Shown piece by piece: positions 48,315 through 59,995 of a DNA stretch of 64,000 bases. Below the pieces are notes generated by a model that was not told the DNA's origin, did no database searches, and worked only from the letters and a program-made list of their open reading frames with translations. The stretch's first letter is position 1. Each line of letters opens with the position of its first letter. Origin of the DNA: Jaltomata sinuosa. Its lineage: Eukaryota; Streptophyta; Magnoliopsida; Solanales; Solanaceae. Made by a program: the position numbers and the translations under genes. The stretch is from NCBI GenBank assembly GCA_003996215.1, contig QJPP01001603.1, positions 124,001 through 188,000 on the forward strand, in the 5' to 3' direction.

Positions 48315-48416
48315 GGGCTACCTAAACAATAAACAAAAACAACAAACAAAATAAAAATAACAAACACTCTACAATGTGATTTCAATTTACAATAAAAAAG
48401 GCTATTCAAAGTCAAT

Positions 48417-48434
48417 TCCCCAGCAATGGTTCCA
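48417..48434 (-). other. Primer-binding site of F (tRNA-Asp type, diverged)
   Basis: The minus strand reads TGGAACCATTGCTGGGGA. The standard Athila/Tat site is TGGCGCCGTTGCCGGGGA. Four differences, all C/G to A/T changes, fit CpG and C-methylation decay. It lies four bases after the LTR end. Confidence 0.85.
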
Positions 48435-48438
48435 TTTT

Positions 48439-49944
48439 TGATAACACTCAAGTGTACTCTCCCAGATGGAGGTATCAACTATCGTTAAGAAAAATAAATT
48501 TATTTTACAAAGATCGGAGTCAGGGTCGATATCATAGAGAATTGGTGACTAGCAAAGTTGATTGTAAAGAAAAGACTTCACAACAAGAGTAGTTTTTTTG
48601 AAAATAATAAAATTAAAGCAAGGGGGCAAATTAGGAAATCTGTCACAATTTGCAATTCAAAGAAAGACAATAAGGTAAAAGTGGGTGTAAACAAGGAGAG
48701 AGGATGAATAGGGATGTGTATCAAATGGGACTTGAATACGGGTTAGGGTGCTTGCTCATTCATATAAATTTTGGCTAGACGACATGGATAGCAGTGGTTT
48801 TAGACATGCTTATCAATCTCTCGATCAAACTATCATATATCCAATGGTTTTTATTCAAACACCATTGTTAGGCAATAACCAACCAACATATGCTTGGGAA
48901 GGTCACACTATTTCTAGCTTAGACCCTTAAATAGGTATTTCTGGTGAATTGAGCTATTTCTAGTCTCAATCTAAATGGAATCCCAAATACCCACTAGAAA
49001 TTTCATATCCAAAATTGTAAACCCCTTTTGCAAGAAAAAAACACAATCAAGTGAGGTAAATCAATGTTTGCAACCATCAATTTTAGAGTTAAAGTATGGT
49101 GAAATCACTAGACCCATGTCATATTAGCAATTATAAACACAAATTAGCAAAATCATACCCATTTATCAAGCACCAATTATCAACACATCCCTAGAGAAGA
49201 GATTTAGCTACTCATGCTAAAGGAATAAAGAACAATACCAAATGGGTAAGTCAATTTTCCTTTCATTCAAGCTAAATATTCAATATCCAAGCTCAATTTT
49301 TACAAGAATGGTGATTCCAAGAGTTAGGAAGAAGGAATTGGGGTGAAACCCTCTTCTTCTTTCTTGGAGAGAAAACTTGCTCACTACTCAAAATCTATTC
49401 AAAACTTGTTCAAAAAGTATCTAAAAATGTGCGTGAATTGGGTTTTAGAATTTTCCCAATTCATCATACAAAGATGGATAAAAATACCTTTTGAGATCTA
49501 TGCGACGTGACGTGCGATCGCACGACACAATGTGCATGTCACACAGCTCCACAAATGTGAATTGGATACTTCAGCTGATCTTTAGTGTTCATGCAAAGTG
49601 GGGTGCGGTTCGCACAAGGCAATGTGGGTATCACGCAGCAACCACACCCCTTAACAAATTCTTCAGATAATCTTGAGCTTTGTGAAGTGGGAGGTGCAGA
49701 CTATACCTCATGTTTTACATGTCGCACGATGTCTGTACCTCTCAGCAAAATCTCCATCTTGTTCAATCGCTTTACACTTCAACTCTTTTGCAGCTCTTTT
49801 GGGTCCAATTCTTTATTTTCCACCTTAGGACAGAAATACCTACATTCATGCTAATAAAGGCCATAAGAACCTCTAAATCTTATAAAAACATATTAGTAAT
49901 TCATGATTAAAGGCTCAATAAGTTGGTAGATTACCGACTTATCA
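48439..49944 (-). repeat. 5' LTR of element F, 1506 bp, complete
   Basis: The minus strand runs from TGATAAGTCGG (49944) to GTTATCA (48439), followed by the primer site. It aligns with 28872-30196. It contains CpG-rich patches, including the 14-bp palindrome CGTGCGATCGCACG (49511-49524). ORFs here are LTR sequence. Confidence 0.92.
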
Positions 49945-51992
49945 GTACCCCAAACCTTGTCTGCTTCTTCATATCTGTCTTATTTTTGCTCGATGATTAT
50001 AGTATTCATTGTAGTTGATAGTATATCCCTTGTGGTCCTGTGTGGCCTTGTATTTGACTCTGAACCATAGATGGTAAATTATTTGGGAATGTCCATGAGT
50101 CCCGGACATTGTTACCAATATTATAGAGCTGGTTATATCTACTGTAGAATGATTGGAGCTTGTGTAGGGCCAATAGGTTAATTGTGGGCCATAGAGGTGC
50201 TATTTGTTATTGGGAATGTCATTATCATGTATATAATAAGGTTTTATATATGTTTTACTACTGTTTTGGCTTTAGGCCTACTATTGTTGGTTTTCTAAAC
50301 ATTGCATGGCCCCGAGGTCCTGCTTTCAGTAAAAATGGTTATAAAAGGTTTGGAATTATTTTCACGAATCTTCTTGGGGTAAAAGAGTTAAAAAATGATT
50401 TTATTATAGTTTTTCACACTTATGCTAGACCTAGTTGAGCCGTGGTGCTAGACATGTTTTACTATTGACTTGAGATGATATTAGACTCAGACGGGCCAAG
50501 CATCAGACTTGTTTTACCACTATTTTAGACCCGCCTATACCCAGGCACCCTTGTTAGGGTTTTTGAGAACTGATTCACTGATTTAGACTCGGATACACTT
50601 CTGGTATGCATCTTCAAGATTTGGCTACTTATTTGGACCTGGACATACTCCAGATGACTTTATTGATATTTTGATATTTAGTATGTGGTCGAGGACCTCC
50701 ATGGACCTTACCAATTTGGACCAGGGGTTACATGTAGAGTGTGCCAGAGGAGGGGTATATGATGTAATTGAGGTATACATGCCATGTCCTACCATGGATC
50801 CTACTTGTTGGGCCTATAGGAACCGAGGGAGGTATATACGGAGTTACTGTTCGACCTAGTTTTCACTATTACATCATATCATTCCTTTGCGTGAGATTCC
50901 ACCCTTGTTTGCTATTTGCTGAGTGTACGCTCCGATAGTATGGGATGACAGAGGGTTTGTCTTCACTTGTATATGTTCCTCGGGTGTATGGGAGCCCGTT
51001 GGGACTGTAGGTAGACTTACTACTATCCTGTTGCACTTCTGGTTCTATGTATGGCTATAAGTGGGTTCTTATTTAGTGTTTCACATTTGGGAGATTGTGC
51101 TATATATACCTCTGGTTAACTTCATGGTTATACTTGGATTACTTGCTAGTTATTCCTACTTTGAGAGTGTATCATTGGCATGTTTTAGTTATTAGAACTA
51201 GGTTTTAAGCATGAGTTTATTTACTTGCTTTCCTTCCTTCCCTTTTCTTGAGGTTACCGGTATACCTTCTTCTTCTTAAACCTCTCCTTATATATATTGT
51301 TATTGCATGGACCGCATATGCGTTCTTTCTTGCCTTCACTTGTGTCTGTGAGATATATATTTTTATTAGCTAGCCAAGTATGTTGTTTTCTTCTTATCTT
51401 CTTCTGTGCTAGGTTTCGTGCACTTATCTATTATTTCTGTGACTACTTATTTCATTTCTGCTATATTATTGCTCTTATATCTTATATGCACTCAGTCGGC
51501 CTATGATGCCTACTGGGTACCCATTGCTTAGAAATTGGTGCTCATACTATACTCTGTATCTTCCTGGTGCTAATCCTAATATGGGCCATCACCGCTAATT
51601 CATGGAGACTCGTGTGGGTTAACTTTTGGACTATCCGAGGCTGAGGGTAAGCTTTTGATGACCGGGCTTAGATTTTAGCTCATCTTTTATATGTTGTACT
51701 CTTTTGTTATTCAGAGACAAATGTGTATATACTCTTTTAGATCTTTTTGTACTCTGTATATTTAGTTCCGTCTCTTATACTATGATACCAGGTCGTGAGT
51801 TTGGTTTAGGTTCCGTTTATATATATTCCTGTTGCCTACTTCTTCATTTGTTTCATTTACTTTTGCTATTTATATCAATCTTCTGCTTGTTTGTTAGATA
51901 GTAGCCCATTACTAACCATTCTGGGATACATGGATTGGTTCGTCTATAGGGGGTTATATGTTCCATCAAGACCAAGAAATTGGGTTGTGACA
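49945..51992 (+). repeat. 3' LTR of element E, second part
   Basis: It resumes at GTACCCCA, matching base 20825 of the 5' LTR, and runs to GGGTTGTGACA. About 755 bases of LTR (equivalent to 20070-20824) are missing between the two parts. It retains the ~140 bases (around 51530-51670) lost from the 5' LTR. Confidence 0.88.
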
Positions 51993-53818
51993 CCCATCCC
52001 ATAGGTATGGTCTGCCCAGCCCAAAGGCACGATAATAGTAACCAAAATATAGGCTCTAAATCCCTGCAATATCAGTGTCTGATGAGTCCAAAACATGCTC
52101 ATAGGCGGCAATAAGTCAATAAAAACAACAAAATAATATCATGTAATCACATGTGACCTCAATACAATCATAACATGCTCTTCTAGGCCGGTAAGCTTTT
52201 TTTATATTACTATGAGTAGCTAATTCTATTTCTAGTGGTGTGTGTAATGATGGGTGTGTAATTGTGATTGGGTGTTTATCATGTAATCACAGGTGACCTC
52301 AATACAATCATAACATGCTCTTCTAGGCCACTAAGTACGGAATAAAGGGCTGCTGATAGTTGATATATCATGTTATGGGGGCAAAACTCAATATTATAAG
52401 GCCACTAGTCAAATAATGATGTTAAATATGCTATAAAATCTTTGTCCTTAAATGTCATGCCATAAAGTGAACAATAAGTATTAACATACCTTTTAACTAA
52501 AGCCCCAAAGGTGTTGCTATGAAGCTTGACCAACCAAATGTAATGCAACAAATGTGAGAATCAACAAGGCTGTAAGAACGAGCCATAACCAATTAATAAG
52601 GCATAAATGTCACACTCGCGACCAGCCAAGTCCAAATCATAAAATGAGGCTACTAACAATAATAAACAACAGCTAAATCGAACAACAATATGGTAAGCAC
52701 ATCTCGAAGGAGCGACGAGCTCCCAAGGCACTATTTCAAGGTACTTCATGTCATTCAATCTAAAAACCATCTTACATGACTCTGATAAGAATAAAACCAA
52801 CCCCCAGTCCCTCCAACACCTTAACGCCATTAGTACACAACAATAATAACCAAACGTAATAAGATAAAGGGGCTGTCCAAAGCCACTGTATAAAAAACAC
52901 CACTTTGTTGCTCGGAAAGATATAAAAATGATACTAGAACATGTAATTACGAAGGAGGGTCATAGGGGAATGATTTTCTTGACAAAAACCTTTGAAATAC
53001 CAAGATAAAGAATTTGACTCTTAGAAGTAACAACAACCAAAGCCAAAATCAACAAAAAACTACTACAAGTCATCGACAACTACAACTTTTCGTAACTAGA
53101 AGCTTAGAATCTCGATTCAATAAATAGATAGGTGTATGGGATCCATAACATGCCAATATAACTGTGTAGATACTGAAACATACTCAATAACAAGCTGCTA
53201 TCTCTATGCCACAACACCTAGAAAGATATGCCACAAAATCGATGGGACAAACTACACAAAAATGACAAGCTCACAACGTAGAGCAACTTTCATTAAACTT
53301 CCGAATTGGAAGCATCAAGGTTCATGGATTATTTAGGGGTTTTACCTCTAATTTTCAGTAGTTTTTAAAGGAATTTTATGATTTTAAACAAAGGGAAATC
53401 AACTTATATAAAGCTAAACCGACTTGGGGCAAGGGGGCCCACCTTGATGTGCCTGCTTGTGCAGTATTACAAATATGTGAATATCTCTCTATTCTAAACT
53501 CGTATGGAAAAATGGTTTAGTGAATTGGAAACAAGACTCGTAGACCTTCAATTTTGTAGGCCGGGAGATTTCTAACTCTTTATATAATGGGAGAAAATCT
53601 TTGAGACATTTTGACCCAAATTTTCAAAGAATTTCTTAATGGAATTTACAATAACTTTTCCCGATTTTTATTTTGCAACTTGTTTGACTTTAAAACTTAA
53701 CATAAAACCATTCTGCATTTAAAATACTTCATAAAACATCCTTATTACATATTAAGAAGTGTTAGTCTTACACCAAAAGTACAAGTGAATCCAAAGTTCA
53801 AATAGGTGGGGTGTTACA
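51993..53818 (-). repeat. LTR of element D, part 2 (right of E)
   Basis: It continues the D minisatellite (CCCATAGGTATGG) and runs to GGTGTTACA, the reverse complement of an LTR start TGTAACACC. Together with 17955-19154 it makes about 3.0 kb. It contains the 53-bp direct duplication. ORFs at 52561-52830 and 53136-53336 look accidental. Confidence 0.75.
52137..52329. repeat. 53-bp direct repeat flanking 87 bp of filler
   Basis: 52137-52189 and 52277-52329 are identical except for one base (CACATGTG versus CACAGGTG). The 87 bases between are GT-rich and match nothing else I see in the window. Confidence 0.9.
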
Positions 53819-54610
53819 TCCTCCCCCCTTAGGGATATTTATCCTCGAATGAAGATAATGTATATGGAATTATAGGAAACATCATAAGAACTTATAAAAT
53901 ACCAAAGTAATGTGCCTAAAGTACTCTAATGTGGGTCTACTATCTATATGTTCTAAATATCTTCTGAAGGAGTGAACAAGTGGGAATATCTGGACTTCGT
54001 GTCCTCTTTAGCTTCCCGCGCCATCTCCTGATATTAGTATTCCACCACAACACTTTTAGTGAAGCTATATCCTTATTCTGCAATCCCTTAATTTGGTGAT
54101 ATACTATGATAATCGGGACTTCTTTATAAGATAATTCCTCTAAAATGTGAACATCTATCATTAGTATTATATGTGTTTGATCTATGATACACTTCTGTAA
54201 CATAGAAATATGAAGACTGGGTGTACTACCCCTCACTCTGAATGCAATTCTAGATGGTAAGAAAGTTTGTATATCCTTCACATAATACGGTAAGGTCTAA
54301 TATATCGAGGGCTTGGCTTGCCCTTTTTGCCAAATTGTATGATGCTCTTCATTGGAAAAACCTTCAAAAAGACTTAATTGTCAACATTTAACTTTAAATC
54401 CCATTTCCTAACATCTCAATTTGATCTCTGGTGACTCTGAGCTATCAATAATTTCTCTCTGATCAGCTTAACCTTTTTCATGGCCTATTGTTCTACATTA
54501 GGTCCAAGCAACCCTGACTCTCCAACCTCGAACCAATCAATAAGGGATCATCATTTCTTCCCATATAAAGCCTCGTAGGGTGCAATACCGATGCATTAAT
54601 GATAGGTGTT
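53819..54610 (-). pseudogene. pol: pol fragment of element D: integrase end and tail
   Basis: On the minus strand, from the junction with H, it reads YHxCIGIAPYEALYG (integrase core end), then AMKKVKLIREKLLIAQSHQR, VFLKVFPMK, KGKPSPRYIRPYRI, HPVF, HISMLQKCI and a tail LEELSYKEVPI...GLQNKDIASLKVLWW (to about 53960), in more than one frame. A purine tract (GGGGGGAGGA, minus strand, 53819-53829) directly precedes the LTR start at 53818. At least one TAG (near 54488) sits where relatives have a CAG (glutamine). The rest of D should continue right of the window beyond H. Confidence 0.85.
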
Positions 54611-55343
54611 TATAATGACCCTTCCAGTTATTCCTGTATTTATGCTTTTTTTGTACTGTTAAAGCTTGCCTGTAGCGTCCCCAAGTCATTTATTGATTGT
54701 TGGGACTAGTGGTTTGGTGCCCTAGCCATTTATTTAGTCGTTATGTCCATTTCCGTATTTTAGAGCTTAAACATAGGATATCATTGACTTTGATCAATAT
54801 TATTGGTAAATGCACTCAGAATTGAATTTCGACAGTTCCATTAGCTCTGGAGCATGGATTTTGGTCTGGATAGACTCTTAGCTAGGGTCTAGGAGCTTTC
54901 AATTTAGTTTTGTGTTAGTTTTTGTGTTTTCTAGCCAGTTGAACTTGGAAGTTTGACTTTGATCAACATTCGGAGAAAACGGTCTCGGATGAAAATTCTG
55001 ACAGTACGGTTAGCTCTGGAATGTTGACTTTAGGCTAGAGGGATCTTTGGTTCGGGTCCCAAGGCTTTTGGACTTGTTTTAGGCCATGGTGTTTCATTTT
55101 GGAAAAGTTGACCTAAAGTTAATTTTTTAGATGTAGGGCCCACCTTTTCATTAAACCAACCTCCGTTCAAATTTTTACAATTCGGTTGAGTCCAGAATGC
55201 CATTTTTAGTTCAGTATCATAGTTTATTTGTGTCAGTGGGACCCTAGATGGATCTCGAGGGTTCATTCGAGCTTTTTAAACTTAGCTGGTTTTTGCTGAG
55301 TTTGCTGAGTCTGGTGTGTACGCAATTATGGATGTTTTTCCTG

Positions 55344-55437
55344 CATTTGCAGAGTTCCCGCATTTTTGGTGGTTTTGCCGCATTTGAAAAATTCCCGCAT
55401 TTAGGGTGGTTTTTGCCGCATTTGTGGAGTTCCCTTT
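55344..55437. repeat. ~37-bp tandem repeat in U3 of H
   Basis: Unit 1 55344-55380 and unit 2 55381-55418 share CATTTG...TTCCCGCATTT...GTGGTTTTGCCG, and a partial third unit follows. Absent from E and G. Confidence 0.8.
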
Positions 55438-55570
55438 GGTTAAGGGTTTCTGCTTTTGTGGAGATTCATTGCATTTGTTATGACTTGTCTGCATTTGCTG
55501 AGGTCACTATTCATTCGTGCCTCCGCATTAGCAATAAAAAGTCTCTCTTTTGCAGAAATCGTTGGCAGTG

Positions 55571-55577
55571 TATAAAT
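55571..55577 (+). promoter_or_regulatory. Probable TATA box of H LTR
   Basis: TATAAAT, 960 bases into the LTR, followed by a CT-rich stretch. Position-matched with the E TATA box. Confidence 0.5.
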
Positions 55578-58217
55578 TCAAGCTTTCTTCTTCATTTCAT
55601 TTTAAATCAAACCTCCACCTTATTTTCTCCACCATTTTTGCTCCAAAAACCTCCATTTCTTCACCCGATCATTCAAACAACTTGGAGAATTTTATATTTC
55701 TTGTCCGTTCTCATTTGTGACTTCTTAAATTGGTAAGTTTCCGTGTTAATTTCTGGTATTTCTCTATTAAATTCCCTCTTTAATTCCTTTAGTTTTGGCC
55801 TCTTTGAGACTTCATTTTTGGTCCTTTTCCGCTCTATTTTGGAGCATGAACTCCAGGGAACATGGGCAACATTATGGTTATTTTTGTTTCTGGCTTCAGG
55901 TTGTAGGGCCCACGGGCTTGCTTGTGACCTAAATTTTGTTCCGGCTATACTTTTAGCAATATGGGTATCGTTAGTCTTGTTTTAACGCATAGATTGCCTT
56001 CTTGATATTTTGATTGCATTTTGGAGATTCTCGGAGTGGTTTGGGCTTGGACATTGTTGTTGTAGAAGCTTGTCATCGGATGATAAGTTACGGTTTAACT
56101 CATCTAGACGTTGCATATATAGGCTATAATTGTACTAATTAGCATTCTTGGATTGGGTTTATTAGTTTATTACCCAGTCCTTGTCCGTTCCTTCATATCC
56201 ATCTTATTTTTGCTCTTATAGTTTTAGTATTTATTGTAGTTGGTAGTATCACCCTTGTGGTCCTTTGTGGCATTGTATTTGACTCTGGACCATAAATGGT
56301 GGGTTATTTAAGAATGTCCACGAGTCCTGGATATCGATATTGTTATTATAAAGCTGGTTATATTTGTTGTAGAGTGATTAGAGCATGTGCAGGGCCGATA
56401 GGTTAATTATGAGATGTTGGGCTACTGTTTGTGATTGGGCATGCCATTATCATGCATATAAAGAGATTTTATCTATGTTTTAAAACAGTTTTAGCTTCAG
56501 ATATAATATAAATGGTTTTCTAAACCTTGCATGGCCCCGAGGGCCCATTTTTGATAAAAATAGTTATAAAAGGTTTTGAACTGATTTTCGTGCATCTTGT
56601 TAGGGTAAAAGAGTTAAAATGATAATTTTATCATCGGTTTTCATACTATTACTAGACTCGGTAGAGCCGGAGTGCTAGACATGTTTTACTGTTGGTTTGA
56701 AATAATACTAAACTCAGTTGGGCCGGGCATTAGACTTGTTTTACTATGGTTTTAGACCCAGTTACACTCCGGGCACCCTTTTTAGGGTTATTGAGAGTGG
56801 ATTTACTGTTTTAGTTCTGGATAGACTCCAGACATGCATTTTGAGACTTCAGTTACTGGTTTGGATTCAGATGCATTCCGAATGATTATATCGAGATTCT
56901 AAGATTTAGTATGTGGTCGAGGACCTCCATGGACCTTGCTGATATGGACCAGGGGCTACACGCTGAGTGTGCTAGAGGATGGGTATATGGTGTAGTTGAT
57001 GTATACGGGTAGTGTCCTTCCATGGATCCTACCTACTAGGCCCATAGGCACTAGAGAAGGTACATCCAAAGCTACTATTACACTTGGTTTTCACACTATT
57101 GCATCATGTCATTCATTGTGTCCGATTCCATCCTTGTTTGCTATTTGCTGAGTGTACGCTCTGAAAGTATGGGGTACTAGAGGGTTTGTCTTTACTTGTA
57201 TGTGTTCCTCGGGTGTATGGGCACCTGTTGGGACTGTAGGTAGACTTGTTGTTATCCTATTGCATTTCTGGTTCTGATTATGGTTATATTTGGGTTCTTA
57301 GTCGATGTTTCAAATTTGGGAGTTGTGTTTTATATACTTCCAGTTTACTTCATGGTTATACTTGGATTATTGGCTGATTATTCCTACTTTGAGAGTGCAT
57401 TATTGGCATGATTTAGTTGTTAGAATTGGGTTTCAAGCATGAGTTTGTTTACTTGCTTTCCTTCCTTCCCTTTTTACTTGAGGTTACTGGTATACCGCCT
57501 ATTTTCCTAAAACTCTCTCTTTATATATATATATATATTGTTATTGCAAGGACCCCTAGGTGCATTCTTCTTCCCTTCACGTGTGTCTGTGAAGTATATA
57601 TCTAGTAGCTAGCCGAGCATGATTGTTTTCTACTTGTATTCTTTATGTACTAGCTTCTGTGTACTTATTCATTGCTTCTATGACTACTTTAATTTCTGCT
57701 TTTATATCTTATATGCGCTCAGTCGACCAATGATGCCTACTGGGTACCCCTTGCTTGAAATGGTGCTGATACTACACCTTGCATCTTTCTGGTGCAGATC
57801 CTAATGTGGGCCATCACTGTTGATTCATGAAGACTCATGTGGGGAAATTTTGGACTATCCAAGACTAAGGGTGAGCTCCTTGCAACCGGAGTTTAGCTGT
57901 TATCTCATCTTTTGTATCATGTACTCTTTTATTATTCAAAGACATATGTATATATTCTTTTACACCTTTTGTACTCAGTATATTTAGTACCAACTCTTAT
58001 ACTATGATACCAGGTCATAGGTTTGGTTTAGCTTCCGCTTATATATATTCCTGTTTCTTATTTCTTAACCTTATTCCTTTGCTTCCTCTATTTATACTAT
58101 TCTTCTGCATTCTTGTTAGGTAGTAGCCCATTACTAACCGTTCTGGGTTACGAGAATTGGTACGCCTATAGGGGGTTGAAGGTGCCATCATGACTGAGAA
58201 ATTGGGTTGTGACAGCT

Positions 58218-58229
58218 TAGTTTCAGAGC
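58218..58229 (+). other. Diverged primer-binding site of H
   Basis: TAGTTTCAGAGC, two differences from TGGTATCAGAGC, at the correct spacing. Leader to 58427. Confidence 0.7.
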
Positions 58230-58427
58230 CTAGGTTCACCGGTATCATCGGTATAGGAGCCAATGTCTAGTAGAGTCCTGCGAATCGGGGTGAAGACGTT
58301 TGTACTCAATCTTTGGGAGGCTACAATGGCATCTTAGGAAATATGAATCTCTTATTTCTTCTATATCCTGTGTATTATCCTTGATGGTTTACTAAAATCT
58401 CACTTGTTCTAGTTAATTCTCCCGTAG

Positions 58428-59995
58428 ATGGATCATATGAGGTTGTCAACATCAGGCGCAGGTGAGCCTTCAACTCAAGCATACCCGACTCCAGCAGGGG
58501 CTGGGAATGTCATAGAAGTAGGGGTGGAGGGTATGCCTAAGAAGAGGCACTAGCTAGAGCTCCTAGGGTTGAGATTGATCCTGAGTTAGTCCTAGAGCAG
58601 TAGCCTATGGACCAGGGGACAACCCAAGTACCACCAATGCCAGCACCAACTTCTGTGCCAGCTTCATCCCAAGCTCATTCGTCAAATATTCGAGGTTTTC
58701 TTCTGCAGTTATTGGGTATGATTGTGGGTCAGCCTTTAGATATGGCAGAGACATCCGCTCAAGGGGCAGCCCTAGGGTACAGAGTTCAGGAGCGCAACCT
58801 TCTATTGCAACTCTCCATGCTGAGGTTATTCTAGTACCATCTGATGTACAACTTCTTGTTCATTGCCCATCTATGATAGAGACAGAGAAAAAGGCATTGG
58901 TTAGATTTTGGTGGTTGGCTCCACCTAGATTTTCTAGTACTCCTAGTCAAGATCCATATGATATTATCTCTACTTTTAAGGAGATGCTACACCATTTGGG
59001 TTTGTTGGATACTCACGGAGTTGGATACACTACTTACCAGTTGGAGGGCCCAGCTATGTTATGGTAGAGGGCCCAGGTTGCTTGCAGACCATTTTTGTCT
59101 CCTCGATTACCTTGGTCAGAGTTCTATGAGGCCGTTATGGCCAAGTTCTTGCCATAGAGCGATGGAGAGCGTCATAGGGAGAAATTCACTAGACTTATGC
59201 AGGGATTTATGACCATATCAGAGTACGAGACTTGCTTCCACCAGATTGCTCCATTTGGGGCTACGATTATCCCTACCAAGCTCGATAGAGACCATATATT
59301 TGTTTGGTGTTGAGATTAGAGTTCAAACAGATAGTTGAGGTGTTTGTTGCTAGCAGTCGATCCTTCTAGGCTATAGTAGATCATGTTCGTTCTATTGAGG
59401 ATCTGCACCATTATGATCCAGGGGCCAGAGATAAGAGGCCACATCACCAGGGTAGCTACATTGGTTCCCATTATAGTGGTAAAGGTTTAAGACAGTGGGG
59501 CAGAGGGTATCAACCATAGCAACACAAAAGTCAGTCTAGTTTATCGGTTCAGGCATTGCTTTAGTCTTCAGGTGGTTCTCAATTTGAGCAGGGTTAGAGT
59601 AGTCATCAGGGTTATGGTGGTCATACTCCGAGGGGTACATCTTTTGGCGCATCAGGCTGTGGTTGCCACACCGGTGCAACTAGTTCATCCAGGCAGGGTA
59701 GGCCATCAAGGCCTTGCTTTGAGTATGGAGTTATAGGTCACTATGCTAGGGGTTGCCCCTAGTGAGGTACAGTTCAGCCAGCCGCTCAGCCGACTTAGCT
59801 TATCCGAGTAGTTCAGCCGCCAGCTAGAAGGGGTGGTGTTCAGGGTTAAGGTGGTGCCCCACATAGTAGGACAGGTGGGAGGGATGTCGGTCGGTCAAGT
59901 GGAGGTTATTATCAGTTTTATGTTGTACTTGGGAGACCGAAGGCAGAGGCCTCAGATGCTGAGATCACAGGTAGAATTTTTGTATTCTGTTAGTC
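58428..59995 (+). pseudogene. gag: gag of element H
   Basis: The ATG at 58428 gives MDHMRLSTSGAGEPS, aligned with the start of E gag. A linker VPPMPAPTSVPASSQAHSS, the Gag core (WLAPPRFSSTPSQDPYD near 58915, YTTYQLEGPAMLW near 59035) and a Q/S/G-rich tail follow. One zinc knuckle near 59710 reads CFEYGVIGHYARGCP, with its second cysteine changed to tyrosine. Frameshifts (for example near 58800) and stops such as TAG after AMLW (59065, TGG in E) destroy the frame. Confidence 0.88.

Larger units (their letters stand above)
28872..49944 (-). mobile_element. Element F: Athila/Tat-like element without visible RT or integrase, split by G
   Basis: On the minus strand the order is 5' LTR (49944-48439), tRNA-Asp-type primer site, gag N-part (48314-47662), element G, gag C-part and protease (37374-35668), spacer, a second ORF (33784-32331), noncoding sequence, purine tract (30209-30197) and 3' LTR (30196-28872, its outer end lost). 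Without G it is about 10.8 kb. The LTR termini TGATAAG...GTTATCA and a GGGGGTT purine tract before TGATAAG are Athila/Tat hallmarks. No RT (no FxDD), RNase H or integrase motif is seen in any frame I read. Confidence 0.85.
19155..51992 (+). mobile_element. Element E: long-LTR Ty3/gypsy element, 3' LTR split by F and G
   Basis: Its parts are the 5' LTR 19155-22724, primer site, gag, pol (to 27926), 3' LTR first part 27937-28871, and the rest of the 3' LTR at 49945-51992. Everything from 28872 to 49944 is element F with G inside it. E lies inside an LTR of element D. No clear target duplication is visible (left flank GCATA, right flank CCCAT), so the boundaries may be off by a few bases or the flanks have diverged. 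Confidence 0.85.
54611..58214 (+). repeat. 5' LTR of element H, about 3.6 kb
   Basis: It starts (TA)TAATGACCC with a mutated terminus and ends GGGTTGTGACA. It matches E in the first ~400 bases and from about 55880 on. The middle U3 differs: E has a GGCGCC-rich block, H has a GCATTT-based repeat. The 162-codon ORF at 55248-55736 crosses the repeat and TATA box and is not a gene. Confidence 0.88.

Noticed and set aside
55248..55736. 162-codon ORF rich in F and L as a membrane protein
   Set aside because: It lies wholly in the 5' LTR of H and spans the tandem repeat and TATA box. T-rich DNA translates to hydrophobic residues.
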